Assembly: GCA_966128725.1 (NCBI GenBank) | Contig: CBHYLN010000171.1 | Location: 1 to 9,658 of the forward strand | Source of the DNA: JAFDZV01 sp966128725 | GTDB lineage: Bacteria; Bacteroidota; Ignavibacteria; OLB7 | Direction: 5' to 3' | Length of the DNA: 9,658 bases | Shown: positions 1 to 7,049 of the stretch, in pieces | Layout: each line of letters starts with the position of its first letter | Position numbering within the stretch: position 1 is the first letter of the stretch | Program-made: the position numbers and the translations under genes | Notes under the pieces: generated by a model | Seen by the model: the letters and a program-made list of their open reading frames with translations, nothing else | Told to the model about the DNA's origin: nothing | Databases searched by the model: none

Positions 1-15
1 GGCCAACAGCCGCAG

Positions 16-35
16 CCGGCATATCTGGCTGCCGG
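16..35 (-). terminator. Stem-loop just past the histidine kinase stop codon
   Basis: A perfect 6-bp inverted repeat (CCGGCA at 16-21, TGCCGG at 30-35) with an 8-nt loop lies about 10 nt beyond the kinase stop at 46-48. GCAGCC/GGCTGC (12-17 and 27-32) offers an alternative overlapping pairing. No T-tract follows on the minus strand, so an intrinsic terminator is only a possibility; chance pairing in GC-rich DNA is also plausible. Confidence 0.3.
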
Positions 36-45
36 GATGAACGGG

Positions 46-2205
46 TTATGCGGGATGGATACTGGAGGAACGTGGTGCCGTTACCGTGACGGTTGCTCCT
101 TCGCCGGCCCGGGTGTTGAACGTCAGCGATCCGCCAACCACGGCGAGCATGGTGCCGTGCAGCATCAGACCCTGCCCGCTTCCGCCTGTTGACGTGTGGT
201 TGGTGGGGACGCCAGGCCCGTTGTCGCGTACAACAACGGTGAGTTCGTTGTCGGCATGAATCCCGATGTGTACCACAAACGGTTGCCGGTGCCGGGGTTC
301 AGTTGCGGCGGGGCGCGCATATCGTGCGGCATTGCGAAGCGTTTCGCGTACCGCGTAATACACAACCTCGGCAACCAGCGGTGAAAGCCTTGCCAGTTCG
401 GTCTCGGCGGCAGGATCAACATCCCATTCCACCGAATCGAAGGCGTTGCGCATTTCGTTTGCAACCAGGCTCCGCAGGGTTCCAAGCAGACCCATCTTTT
501 CCAGATTGGGCGTTACCGGTATCGGCAGTTCGCGTAGCAGGTCGGAAATGGAGCGGTGAATTTCGCCAAGCATCACGACCGAAGGATTCCGCTCACTTGG
601 CGCTGTGACAGGTTGGTCGGCAGCGCCGGTGGCGCTCAGGGCAAGCATCGCGGCGTGTACGGAGGGGAGCACATCATCGTGCAGTATCCGCCGGGTGCGC
701 GCATCCACGATCTGGCTTTCGGCAAGCCTGTCGCGCTGCAGGGCAACAACGCGCCGGGCCATTTCGGTTGCCGACATCAGATCGATCAACCGCTCGCCGC
801 TGGCGCGGGCAATCTCCAGCTCCTCCTGTGTGTACAGCCCTCCATCCAGCTTTTCGCCCAGCAGAAGAATTCCGATAAGCCCACCGTCGTTCCATAACGG
901 AATTCCCCAAACCGCGCCGGTCAGCTCGGACCGGGGGAGCGCGATCGCGAGTTCGCCCGGTATCCGCAGGGCAGGCCCGATCGATCCGGTAAGCTCATCC
1001 AGCCAGCCGATCGGCTGCGCGGTTCCCTGCGGGAACCAGACCGGATCGCCCGCCAACGCCGTTGCGCGGCCCATCGGTACCAGGTACGCGACGCGTGCGC
1101 CAAGCACATTGCGGCAAAGCGCCTCGAACGGGCGCAGCGCCGCATTCCCGGATTGTTCCACCGCGCCGACCATTTCCTGATACAGCCCCTGACTTCCGAT
1201 AAAGGGACGGAGATTGGCCAGATAGCGCTCGCGGCCACGGTAGGAGCGCCAGTTGAGCAGGGCGTACATGAACGTCGCCAGCAGCAACAGCGCGGTGGCC
1301 AGCCAGAATTGGTCGGCCGATCGGATAACCTCGTACCCGAAGACGGGGCTCAACAGCGCCGCGAGCAGTATCGCCAACCGCCAGTGCCGTCGCAGCCCCT
1401 GGCGTGGCAACACCTTGCCGGTGAATATTTCGTAGCGTACTACTGCTTCGCCAACAAGCACGAGGGCTGCGGCGATCAGCATCAGGACCACTGCATCCAG
1501 AATCCACAGGGCAAGGAGTGGCTCGGCTATGAATGATCTGCCGATGGCAACGGTGCCGACAACAACAACGGCGCTTACCACGATCTGCAATGCGGATGCG
1601 GCTACAAGCCAGGGCCGCGCGCGCGCGCGGGCGATGTTCCCGATCGTATTGGGTGTATGGGCAAGTGATCGGAGAACATGCAGCCCGGCAAACAGGCACG
1701 CGAACAGATACACCGAATAAACATGGAAGCTCGAATGTTGAGCGAACAGCGCGATCAACGCATCGGTGCGGGCATACGTTGATGCATCGATGGATGGGTT
1801 GAACAGGAACAGGCCGAGAACGACACAGGCAAACACCGAGAGTATCGGCAGCAGTATGCGGTGCGGTTGCAGCCGCCGTGCCGGCGCTTCCCAGAACCCC
1901 ACGAACCACAGAAGAACGATGTACCACCCGAAGGGCAGCACGATCACGGGTATCCAGCCGAGCAGTGCCGCTATCGGCACAATGATGGATGGGTTGCCAA
2001 GGCCTTCCGGTATGATGGCGCTGTGAAACACGAAGAACCCCGAACAGCACAGCATCCCGAGCCCCGCCAGCCAGACGCCAATGGTCCGTCGTTCGGCGTT
2101 CAGCAGCACGGTCAGGCCCAGCCACGCGGACACGGCCGTGTTGAACGCTGATATCGCGATCAGCAGGCCAACACCTGCAACTATGAGCGGCGTGTCGGCG
2201 TTCAT
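46..2205 (-). CDS. Membrane-bound sensor histidine kinase (HisKA_3/HATPase, NarX/LiaS-like)
   Basis: Sensor kinase of 719 residues, expected to autophosphorylate on histidine and signal to the regulator encoded directly upstream. Residues 1-320 form eight or nine hydrophobic membrane segments. Residues about 340-480 look GAF-like. The dimerisation helix carries HDDVLP with H509 as likely phosphoacceptor, the HisKA_3 arrangement that pairs with NarL-type regulators. The ATPase domain (about 605-712) shows the N-box around E621 and N625, the DNGPG box at 661-665, a GGSGQGL glycine box at 674-680 and GEGATV at 701-706, so it looks catalytically intact. I chose the ATG at 2205 because it forms an ATGA overlap with the regulator's stop, which suggests translational coupling; an in-frame GTG at 2214 would add three residues. 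No large extracytoplasmic sensor domain is visible, so the signal is probably sensed in the membrane or by the GAF-like region. The ligand is unknown. Confidence 0.93.
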   Translation of the reverse strand: MNADTPLIVAGVGLLIAISAFNTAVSAWLGLTVLLNAERRTIGVWLAGLGMLCCSGFFVFHSAIIPEGLGNPSIIVPIAALLGWIPVIVLPFGWYIVLLWFVGFWEAPARRLQPHRILLPILSVFACVVLGLFLFNPSIDASTYARTDALIALFAQHSSFHVYSVYLFACLFAGLHVLRSLAHTPNTIGNIARARARPWLVAASALQIVVSAVVVVGTVAIGRSFIAEPLLALWILDAVVLMLIAAALVLVGEAVVRYEIFTGKVLPRQGLRRHWRLAILLAALLSPVFGYEVIRSADQFWLATALLLLATFMYALLNWRSYRGRERYLANLRPFIGSQGLYQEMVGAVEQSGNAALRPFEALCRNVLGARVAYLVPMGRATALAGDPVWFPQGTAQPIGWLDELTGSIGPALRIPGELAIALPRSELTGAVWGIPLWNDGGLIGILLLGEKLDGGLYTQEELEIARASGERLIDLMSATEMARRVVALQRDRLAESQIVDARTRRILHDDVLPSVHAAMLALSATGAADQPVTAPSERNPSVVMLGEIHRSISDLLRELPIPVTPNLEKMGLLGTLRSLVANEMRNAFDSVEWDVDPAAETELARLSPLVAEVVYYAVRETLRNAARYARPAATEPRHRQPFVVHIGIHADNELTVVVRDNGPGVPTNHTSTGGSGQGLMLHGTMLAVVGGSLTFNTRAGEGATVTVTAPRSSSIHPA

Positions 2206-2939
2206 CCCTTCCACTCAATCCACTGGCCACGGTCGTCCATCACGCGCGGTGTGCCGTGTGTGTCCCACGTGATCAATCGGCCGCTTTGAACGATGATCAC
2301 CGCGCGCGTGCGTGCCAGCTTTTCGTCCGCAGCGTTTTCCACCAGCCCCCACGCCGCGTAGATCTGACCGTTCGTACGGCTGATGGTCCGCTTGTCGCGA
2401 AAGCCGACGCGAGCGGCAATCTGCTCGTTGCTCATGCCCAGCGCCAGCATGCGGGCAACATCCTGTTCGTTTGGTTCCAACAGCGCCATCGGCGACTGTT
2501 CATCCAGATGGCGCACCTCGCGCACGCGCTCCTCGATTTCCGGATCGATGATGCTCCGGCCTGCCACGGCATCACGCAGCAGCGGGACAATCATCTCGGG
2601 CAACAGATAGTTGGATTTCCGAACGTACGCGTAGTGGCTGAGAATGCCGGAACCACGGAATGCGCGGAAGTAGGCGTCGTCGTCCTGAATGGAATAGAAC
2701 ACCACCGGCATTCGGGGGAACTCGCGCCGGATTGCCACGGCGGCGGCGATGCCGTTCATCGGACCCTCCAACTGCACATCCATCAGGATTGCCTCGGGGG
2801 GCGTGGCCAGGCAGTGCTCCAGCGCATCCTCGCCACGCGATACAGCGCGCGCAACGGTTACCGCGCCCGTGGCCTGAAGGCCGGTGATCAGGGCGGGGCG
2901 GAGCTTCGGGTTGTCCTCTACCAACAGGATGTTCAGCAT
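2202..2939 (-). CDS. NarL/LuxR-family response regulator with C-terminal extension
   Basis: Two-component response regulator of 245 residues, first gene of the leftward operon with the kinase. The receiver domain (about 1-125) has the acidic pair E8/D9, phosphoacceptor D54 in LMDVQL, S83 and K108, so it should be phosphorylatable. A LuxR-type helix-turn-helix spans about 153-200 (NEQDVARMLALGMSNEQIA, then KRTISRTNGQIY), the DNA-binding output of NarL-type transcription factors. It is one residue longer than the common HTH between IA and the recognition helix. Odd feature: about 45 residues follow the HTH, ending in a Trp/Asp/Gly-rich segment (ITWDTHGTPRV, WIEWKG), whereas most NarL regulators stop soon after the HTH. 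The ATG at 2939 directly opens the receiver strand (MLNILLVEDN), and no Shine-Dalgarno is evident. Target genes cannot be told from the sequence; autoregulation from the repeats upstream is possible. Confidence 0.95.
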   Translation of the reverse strand: MLNILLVEDNPKLRPALITGLQATGAVTVARAVSRGEDALEHCLATPPEAILMDVQLEGPMNGIAAAVAIRREFPRMPVVFYSIQDDDAYFRAFRGSGILSHYAYVRKSNYLLPEMIVPLLRDAVAGRSIIDPEIEERVREVRHLDEQSPMALLEPNEQDVARMLALGMSNEQIAARVGFRDKRTISRTNGQIYAAWGLVENAADEKLARTRAVIIVQSGRLITWDTHGTPRVMDDRGQWIEWKG

Positions 2940-2972
2940 TGCGGGAAGTTACGTGCATCGTGAATGCGGCAC

Positions 2973-3030
2973 CATCGCCGATGTGAGCCGCTTGGCTGCA
3001 CTGCACTGGGCTGCACGACGCTCGGCGATG
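2973..3030. repeat. Nested direct and inverted repeats in the divergent intergenic region
   Basis: CATCGCCGA (2973-2981) and TCGGCGATG (3022-3030) are a perfect 9-bp inverted repeat 40 bp apart. Between them sit two exact copies of GGCTGCAC (2994-3001 and 3009-3016), offset by 15 bp. The cluster lies 35-90 bp upstream of the response regulator start, where a regulator would bind, but operator function is inference only. The 2940-3235 region between divergent genes holds no convincing gene. Confidence 0.4.
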
Positions 3031-3076
3031 TATTTCGGCGACGGTTGGGAACGCCGCCAAGCTACTCCCGCGCCAG

Positions 3077-3143
3077 GGCCGGCACAAGCACCTGAGTGCG
3101 CCTGATTGTGGCTTCGGATGGTCGGTTGGCGGATGTGCCGGCC
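3077..3143. repeat. 10-bp perfect inverted repeat upstream of the ferritin-like gene
   Basis: GGCCGGCACA (3077-3086) and TGTGCCGGCC (3134-3143) are perfectly complementary, separated by 47 nt that contain a smaller hairpin GCAC-CTGA-GTGC (3088-3099). If transcribed rightward this could fold as a structured leader of the ferritin-like gene, which begins 93 nt further on; as DNA it could be a spaced operator. Neither role is demonstrated. Confidence 0.4.
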
Positions 3144-3224
3144 TCGATCTTTGCCACCGCATCGCTGAGCTATCTGCCACGGTGCACGGCGCCAGACGCG
3201 CCGGATCCCAGTGCAAACCCAATC

Positions 3225-3228
3225 GAGG
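3225..3228 (+). promoter_or_regulatory. Shine-Dalgarno site fixing the ferritin-like start
   Basis: GAGG lies 7 nt before the ATG at 3236. It is the clearest ribosome-binding site in the window and favours this ATG over the in-frame GTG at 3182, which would add 18 residues of unremarkable Arg/Gly-rich sequence. Confidence 0.6.
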
Positions 3229-3235
3229 TACAACC

Positions 3236-3970
3236 ATGAACTGGACCAGTTATTTCGAGAAGAATCGTGCCCAACGCCGCGTAATTCCGTGGGAACGCGG
3301 GGTTGATGTCGACAAGCCCGTTCGCGACCCGCTGGTGCACTCGTTGCAGCGTTTTCAGATAGGAGAGAGCGGCGAGGGGCGGCACATGAAACGCGGCGCG
3401 GCGCGAACAGGCGACGCGGACTACGCGCAGGCCGTTGAGTTGTTCATTGCCGAGGAGCAGGCGCATGCGGCCTGGATGGCGAAGGCCTTGCAGTTGATGG
3501 GCGCCGATCTGTTGAAACGGCACTGGACCGACCTAATCTTCGTGGGCGTTCGCAGGATGATGGGGCTTACGTTCGAGGTTCTGGTGCTGCTGGCCGCTGA
3601 GGTGGTTGGCGGGCGGTTCTTCCGCGTTGTGCATCGTGGCGTTGCCGATCCGGTGATACGGACGATGCTGGCGCAGATGATCAGCGACGAGGACGGCCAC
3701 GTGGCATTCCAGGCATATCATCTGCGCAAGGTGGCCGCCAGCCTGCCTGCGCCGTTGCTTGCGGCGATGCGTTGCGCGTGGTGGGGTGCCTACCATGCGG
3801 CGTTCTTCGTTGTTGCGTACGATCACCGCATGCTGTTCCGTGCGCTGTGTGTTTCCCCGCGCGAGTTCATGGAGGATTGTGATGCAGGGTATCGCGAGGT
3901 TTGCGCAATGGTCTTCCGGCGGCGTGCACAGGCTGCGCCGGCAATGCAACAGCCCGTGAATATCGTTTGA
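3236..3970 (+). CDS. Ferritin-like domain protein (putative diiron four-helix bundle)
   Basis: Protein of 244 residues with the carboxylate/histidine pattern of ferritin-like diiron proteins: a first-helix segment GESGEGRHM (E44, E47), an EEQAH motif at 73-77, glutamates E114 and E122 in the third helix, and a DEDGH motif at 151-155. The opening MNW...SLQRFQIGESGEG matches, from memory, a family of ferritin-like proteins of unassigned function in Bacteroidota and Cyanobacteria. Such proteins bind two irons and act as oxidases, peroxide scavengers or iron-handling proteins; which applies here is not visible. No signal peptide is present, so it is likely cytoplasmic. Two hydrophobic stretches (about 108-129 and 177-195) fit buried bundle helices better than membrane spans. 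The gene appears monocistronic: divergent from the two-component operon and separated by 242 bp from the Fe-S-related ygfZ downstream. The GAGG site upstream decides the start. Confidence 0.85.
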   Translation: MNWTSYFEKNRAQRRVIPWERGVDVDKPVRDPLVHSLQRFQIGESGEGRHMKRGAARTGDADYAQAVELFIAEEQAHAAWMAKALQLMGADLLKRHWTDLIFVGVRRMMGLTFEVLVLLAAEVVGGRFFRVVHRGVADPVIRTMLAQMISDEDGHVAFQAYHLRKVAASLPAPLLAAMRCAWWGAYHAAFFVVAYDHRMLFRALCVSPREFMEDCDAGYREVCAMVFRRRAQAAPAMQQPVNIV

Positions 3971-3975
3971 CCCCT

Positions 3976-4008
3976 GCACGTGTGGGCCTCGTGCCCGGGC
4001 ATTCCCGG
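3976..4008 (+). terminator. Two adjacent GC-rich stem-loops after the ferritin-like gene
   Basis: GCACG/CGTGC (3976-3980, 3990-3994; 9-nt loop) starts 5 nt past the stop codon and is followed at once by CCGGG-CATT-CCCGG (3995-4008). Position suits a transcription end or 3' protection, but no T-tract follows and 5-bp stems are common by chance in DNA this GC-rich. Confidence 0.3.
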
Positions 4009-4090
4009 CGGTACCGGCAGCGCTACATGCCGTGCTTGCGCCTCGGTTGTTTCACCACCACAACGTTTTAGCGTTCAATCACCATCGGCC

Positions 4091-4116
4091 GGCAACCCGA
4101 ACCTTTCCGGGTTGCC
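4091..4116 (+). other. Perfect 9-bp stem-loop upstream of ygfZ
   Basis: GGCAACCCG (4091-4099) and CGGGTTGCC (4108-4116) pair perfectly around an 8-nt loop. It sits 10 nt upstream of the proposed TATATTCT promoter element, with the proposed -33 element (TTTC, 4104-4107) inside the loop. It could end read-through from the ferritin-like gene or be an operator palindrome for the ygfZ promoter. There is no T-tract. Confidence 0.5.
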
Positions 4117-4134
4117 CACCACGAGGTATATTCT
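4104..4134 (+). promoter_or_regulatory. Bacteroidota-type promoter candidate for ygfZ-SDR
   Basis: TTTC (4104-4107), a 19-bp spacer and TATATTCT (4127-4134) approximate the Bacteroidota housekeeping consensus TTTG-N19-TAnnTTTG. Transcription would start near 4141, giving a leader of roughly 70 nt before the ATG at 4213 and making the earlier in-frame ATG at 4144 unlikely as the start. Confidence 0.4.
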
Positions 4135-4212
4135 TGCCCACCGTTGCATGCAACAGCGGTGTTGGATGGTCGTCAACAGGGCGACACATATTGGCGAGAG
4201 ATACTACCGAAC

Positions 4213-5223
4213 ATGACAATCGTTCATCCAGATTCCGCGATGTACACGGCTGCCCACGGGGGCACCGTTTTTACCCGCTTCGGGCGTGGTGTGATACATG
4301 GTGCCGGTGCCGATCGGCTTGATCTGCTTCATCGGCTTTCAACAAATGCCACACGCGAGCTTGGCGCCGGCAACGAAACCACCACGATCCTGACGTCCGA
4401 CAAGGGGCGTGTTGTGGAGGTTGTGCGCCTGCTTGCGCTTGAGGATCACGTGCTGCTGCTGTTATCCGGGAACGATGTGGAGCGTGTTCGCGCCTGGCTG
4501 GACAAGTACACCATCATGGACGATTTCACCACCGAGGATGCCACGTCCCGCTATGCGCTGGCCGGTGTGTACGGTGACCATGCCAAGGCATTGCTGGAAC
4601 GTACGTTCGGTGTGGTGATACCGGATGCCGGCAGCTTCTGCCGCGTGAACGTTGGCGGCGGCGAGCTCTGCATCATGCGCGACGCGCGGCTTACCGGCGC
4701 TGGCGGCTTTCAACTGGTGATGCCGGCGGAGCTGTACGGCGATGTTGCCGCGAAGCTTGCCGGGGCAGGCCTTGTGGAGATCGACGAGCCCACGTACGAA
4801 ACGTTGCGTGTGGAGGCCGGCCTGCCGGCTATCGGGCACGAGCTGTCCGATGCCTACAATCCGCTGGAGGCGGGCCTTTCGCAATACATTTCATGGACCA
4901 AGGGCTGCTACATCGGGCAGGAGGTGATCGCCCGGCTGGACACGTACGACAAGGTGCAGCGCCATCTCGTTGGATTCGAATTTGGTGGGACGCTTGATGA
5001 CGCCAGCGGAGATGGCCTGGATGTGATCGATGCCGAGGAAGGCAAGAAGATCGGGACGGTAACCACGGTGGTGTTCTCGCCGAAGCGGGGGCAGGCGATC
5101 GGGCTTGGGTATGTGCGCACCAGTTTCGCGGTTCCCGGTGCGCAGGTGCGTGTGGTTGCCGCCGGCGATGGCATGCAGCCGGTAGGCAATGCCGTGCTTA
5201 CAAAACTCCCGTTTGCGATATGA
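4213..5223 (+). CDS. ygfZ: YgfZ/CAF17-type tetrahydrofolate-binding Fe-S cluster protein
   Basis: Protein of 336 residues in the GcvT-like folate-binding fold. Members bind tetrahydrofolate and support assembly or repair of certain Fe-S enzymes (for example the MiaB class in E. coli) in the cytoplasm; they do not perform glycine cleavage. The diagnostic YgfZ signature KGCYIGQE is at 230-237 with the conserved cysteine C232, preceded by NPLEAGL and followed by VIARLDTYDKVQRHLVGFE. The N-terminal GADRLDLLHRLSTNAT segment (32-47) matches the family's opening, and the length is near that of bacterial homologues. The ATG at 4213 is preferred over 4144 because homology begins here and the 4144 codon would abut the predicted transcription start. 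Its TGA overlaps the ATG of the downstream reductase by 4 bp, so the two are probably translationally coupled. Confidence 0.92.
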   Translation: MTIVHPDSAMYTAAHGGTVFTRFGRGVIHGAGADRLDLLHRLSTNATRELGAGNETTTILTSDKGRVVEVVRLLALEDHVLLLLSGNDVERVRAWLDKYTIMDDFTTEDATSRYALAGVYGDHAKALLERTFGVVIPDAGSFCRVNVGGGELCIMRDARLTGAGGFQLVMPAELYGDVAAKLAGAGLVEIDEPTYETLRVEAGLPAIGHELSDAYNPLEAGLSQYISWTKGCYIGQEVIARLDTYDKVQRHLVGFEFGGTLDDASGDGLDVIDAEEGKKIGTVTTVVFSPKRGQAIGLGYVRTSFAVPGAQVRVVAAGDGMQPVGNAVLTKLPFAI

Positions 5224-5969
5224 GCAGCGTTGTGTTGATAACCGGCGGCGCTCGACGCATCGGGCGGGCATTGGCGTTGGGTTTTGCCGAGCGTGGCTGG
5301 AGCATTGGCATACATTATGGCGAGTCGGAGGCCGCGGCCCAGGCCACGCTCCGTGATGTGGAGGCGCTTGGCGCGCGTGCCGTGCTGGTGCAGGCCGATA
5401 TCCGGAATCGCGAGCAGGTGCGCCGGGCCGTGTTCTCGGTTGCCGACCACTTCGGCGCATTCGATGTGCTGGTGAACAATGCCGGCGTGTATCCACCGCC
5501 GCGTGCGATCGCCGACGTAACCGAGCAGATGTGGCGTGATGTGATCGAGACCAATCTGTACGGTGAGTTCTTCGCGGCGCAGGCCGCGGCCGAGGCCATG
5601 CAGCGCATGCCTGGCGGGGGCGGTAGAATCGTGAATATCTCCTCGCTGGGCGCCTACCAGATCTGGAAGGATCGTGTTGCCTATAACGTCTCCAAGGCGG
5701 GTGTGGTGCAACTGACGCGCGCCCTTGCCAGAACCCTGGCGCCACATATCAGCGTCAATTCCGTTGCGCCCGGTGCCATCGAAATTCCAGAGGAGCCCGC
5801 CGCCGGTACGTTGGTGGGCGCCGATCGAATTCCGATGCGGCGATATGGCTCCACCGATGATATCTTTCGCGCCGTATGGTTCTTTGCGGTGGATGCGGCC
5901 TACATTACCGGGCAGACGCTTCTTGTGGATGGTGGGCTGAACATCGCACAGGAAACATCGCAGGAATAG
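5220..5969 (+). CDS. SDR-family oxidoreductase, pteridine reductase (PTR1/FolM)-like
   Basis: Classical short-chain dehydrogenase of 249 residues. The nucleotide-binding turn is TGGARRIG (8-15), with arginines where most SDRs have the xxxGIG pattern, and the second strand ends in HYGES (32-36). This Arg plus HYxxS combination resembles NADPH-binding PTR1/FolM pteridine reductases, which reduce dihydrofolate or dihydro-/biopterins. NNAG is at 86-89, N112 is present, and the catalytic set is S142, Y155 and K159 (YNVSK), so the enzyme looks active. The C-terminal half has VNSVAPGAI, IPMRRYGSTDDI and ITGQTLLVDGG, also seen in that subgroup. It is coupled by a 4-bp stop/start overlap to the folate-binding ygfZ, which supports a pterin or folate substrate. 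A 3-oxoacyl-ACP or sugar SDR cannot be fully excluded. A stem-loop overlaps the stop codon. Confidence 0.9.
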   Translation: MSSVVLITGGARRIGRALALGFAERGWSIGIHYGESEAAAQATLRDVEALGARAVLVQADIRNREQVRRAVFSVADHFGAFDVLVNNAGVYPPPRAIADVTEQMWRDVIETNLYGEFFAAQAAAEAMQRMPGGGGRIVNISSLGAYQIWKDRVAYNVSKAGVVQLTRALARTLAPHISVNSVAPGAIEIPEEPAAGTLVGADRIPMRRYGSTDDIFRAVWFFAVDAAYITGQTLLVDGGLNIAQETSQE

Positions 5970-5997
5970 CGGACTGCCGAACAACGCCATCCGCTGT
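5966..5997 (+). terminator. Stem-loop overlapping the SDR stop codon
   Basis: AGCGGA (5968-5973) and TCCGCT (5990-5995) pair perfectly; a T-G wobble (5967/5996) and an A-T pair (5966/5997) extend it to 8 pairs around a 16-nt loop. It sits on the SDR stop codon (5967-5969). The position suits an operon-end terminator, though only a short GTGTT follows. Confidence 0.4.
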
Positions 5998-6022
5998 GTT
6001 GGCCTTCACGCCGCGCTTGTAT

Positions 6023-6137
6023 CGGTTTGGCAACCGTGCAACTGCCTGTTGTTGAGCAGCCCGAGCGCGGGAGGTATCTCAACAGGCTGACCGGGTCCCC
6101 CGATTGCCGCTGGTCGGTGCCGGGCGCGTAATCGGGG
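6023..6137 (+). other. Run of three further stem-loops upstream of the LOG gene
   Basis: Three non-overlapping inverted repeats follow each other. CGGTT-TGGC-AACCG lies at 6023-6036. GCCTGTTG (6044-6051) pairs with CAACAGGC (6080-6087), alternatively as a 10-bp stem with a 3-nt bulge, and encloses CCCG-AGCG-CGGG (6060-6071). CCCCGATT (6098-6105) pairs with AATCGGGG (6130-6137). Together with the stem at 5966-5997 they fill most of the 215-bp gap before the LOG gene. This may be a structured 5' leader or a small RNA; no known RNA family is recognised. Confidence 0.35.
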
Positions 6138-6184
6138 CCACAGGCCGGAACTGCATCAGCCTCCATCACTGAACGAAGTCATAG

Positions 6185-7030
6185 ATGTCGACAACCGATG
6201 ACCACCGGCCTGAACAGCCCTTGAGTAAGGCCTATAACAATCCCGAGTTTCTTAACAGCCCGGATGCGCGTGTCATCCGCATCATGGCCGAGTACCTCGA
6301 GCCTGAAGGTCGGTTCGAGCGGCGCGCAATTGTGTTCTTCGGCTCGGCCCGCATCGTTCCTCCGGAAAAGGCGGAGGCCGAGATCGAGGCGGTTGAACGC
6401 CAGATAACACAGGCCGACGGCGAACGGCGCGAGCTGTTGATGGTGACCCTGGAAGGATTGCGCGCACGACGTCGCATGAGCCGGTATTACACCGATGCAG
6501 CCGAGTTGGCCCGACGCCTGACCCTGTGGGGAATGCAACACACCCCGCCGGGCGAACAGAAGAGATTCCTGGTGTGCACAGGCGGGGGCCCGGGCATCAT
6601 GGAGGCTGCCAACCTTGGCGCGCATCAGGCCGGCGGCGAATCCATCGGGCTGAACATTTCGCTGCCGTTTGAGCAGGTGCCCAATCAGTATATCTCGGCG
6701 ACGCTCAACTTCGAGTTCCATTACTTCTTCATGCGCAAGCTGTTCTTCATGTCGCTTGCCAACGCGTTGGTGGTGTTCCCGGGTGGTTTCGGAACGTTTG
6801 ATGAGCTGATGGAGGCGCTTACGCTTGTGCAGACACGCAAGGTTTCCAAGCACCTGCCCATCGTGCTGTATGGTACGGAGTTCTGGGAAGAGGTGATCAA
6901 TATGCCACGGCTGGTTGAGCTGGGTGTGATCTCTGCTGAGGATTTGCATCTGTTCCACCGATCGAACGACGTGGAGGATGCGTACCAGCACCTGACAACA
7001 CAGCTTGCGAAATATCATGGGCTTGCATAG
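6185..7030 (+). CDS. LOG-family (TIGR00730) Rossmann-fold nucleotide phosphoribohydrolase
   Basis: Protein of 281 residues of the LOG (formerly 'lysine decarboxylase-like') family. Characterised members hydrolyse nucleoside or cytokinin 5'-monophosphates to base plus ribose 5-phosphate, so a nucleotide-salvage or housekeeping role in the cytoplasm is likely. Diagnostic motifs are FFGSAR (51-56), TGGGPGIMEAAN (132-143), MRK (183-185) and PGGFGTFDE (199-207), the substrate-binding and catalytic signature, all intact. Between FGSAR and the core lies a charged, probably helical insertion (about 59-100), and a 45-residue N-terminal lead precedes the fold; both make it longer than the short plant-type LOG proteins and place it in the longer bacterial subgroup. 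The start at 6185 is the first ATG in frame; no Shine-Dalgarno is visible. It stands 215 bp after the SDR and 72 bp before the SirB1-like gene, possibly as its own transcript. Confidence 0.9.
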   Translation: MSTTDDHRPEQPLSKAYNNPEFLNSPDARVIRIMAEYLEPEGRFERRAIVFFGSARIVPPEKAEAEIEAVERQITQADGERRELLMVTLEGLRARRRMSRYYTDAAELARRLTLWGMQHTPPGEQKRFLVCTGGGPGIMEAANLGAHQAGGESIGLNISLPFEQVPNQYISATLNFEFHYFFMRKLFFMSLANALVVFPGGFGTFDELMEALTLVQTRKVSKHLPIVLYGTEFWEEVINMPRLVELGVISAEDLHLFHRSNDVEDAYQHLTTQLAKYHGLA

Positions 7031-7049
7031 CCGGTTCAAGATACTTCAC

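Noticed and set aside
995..2230. A 411-codon minus-strand frame inside the histidine kinase gene
   Set aside because: It is Arg/Ala/Pro-rich with no recognisable domain, a typical shadow of the GC-rich kinase gene in another frame.
3150..3178. TTTG-N17-TATCTGCC as a promoter for the ferritin-like gene
   Set aside because: The -33 element is perfect, but the -7 box matches only three of the six fixed positions, too weak to list as a feature.
3182..3235. GTG at 3182 as start of the ferritin-like protein
   Set aside because: The ATG at 3236 has a well-spaced GAGG site and matches the remembered MNW opening of the family.
4908..5990. A 360-codon antisense frame across ygfZ and the SDR gene
   Set aside because: Both rightward genes have complete family motifs, and the antisense product has none.
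7034..7041. GGTTCAAG resembling a tRNA T-loop
   Set aside because: No acceptor stem, anticodon arm or D-arm can be drawn around it in the 72-bp gap.
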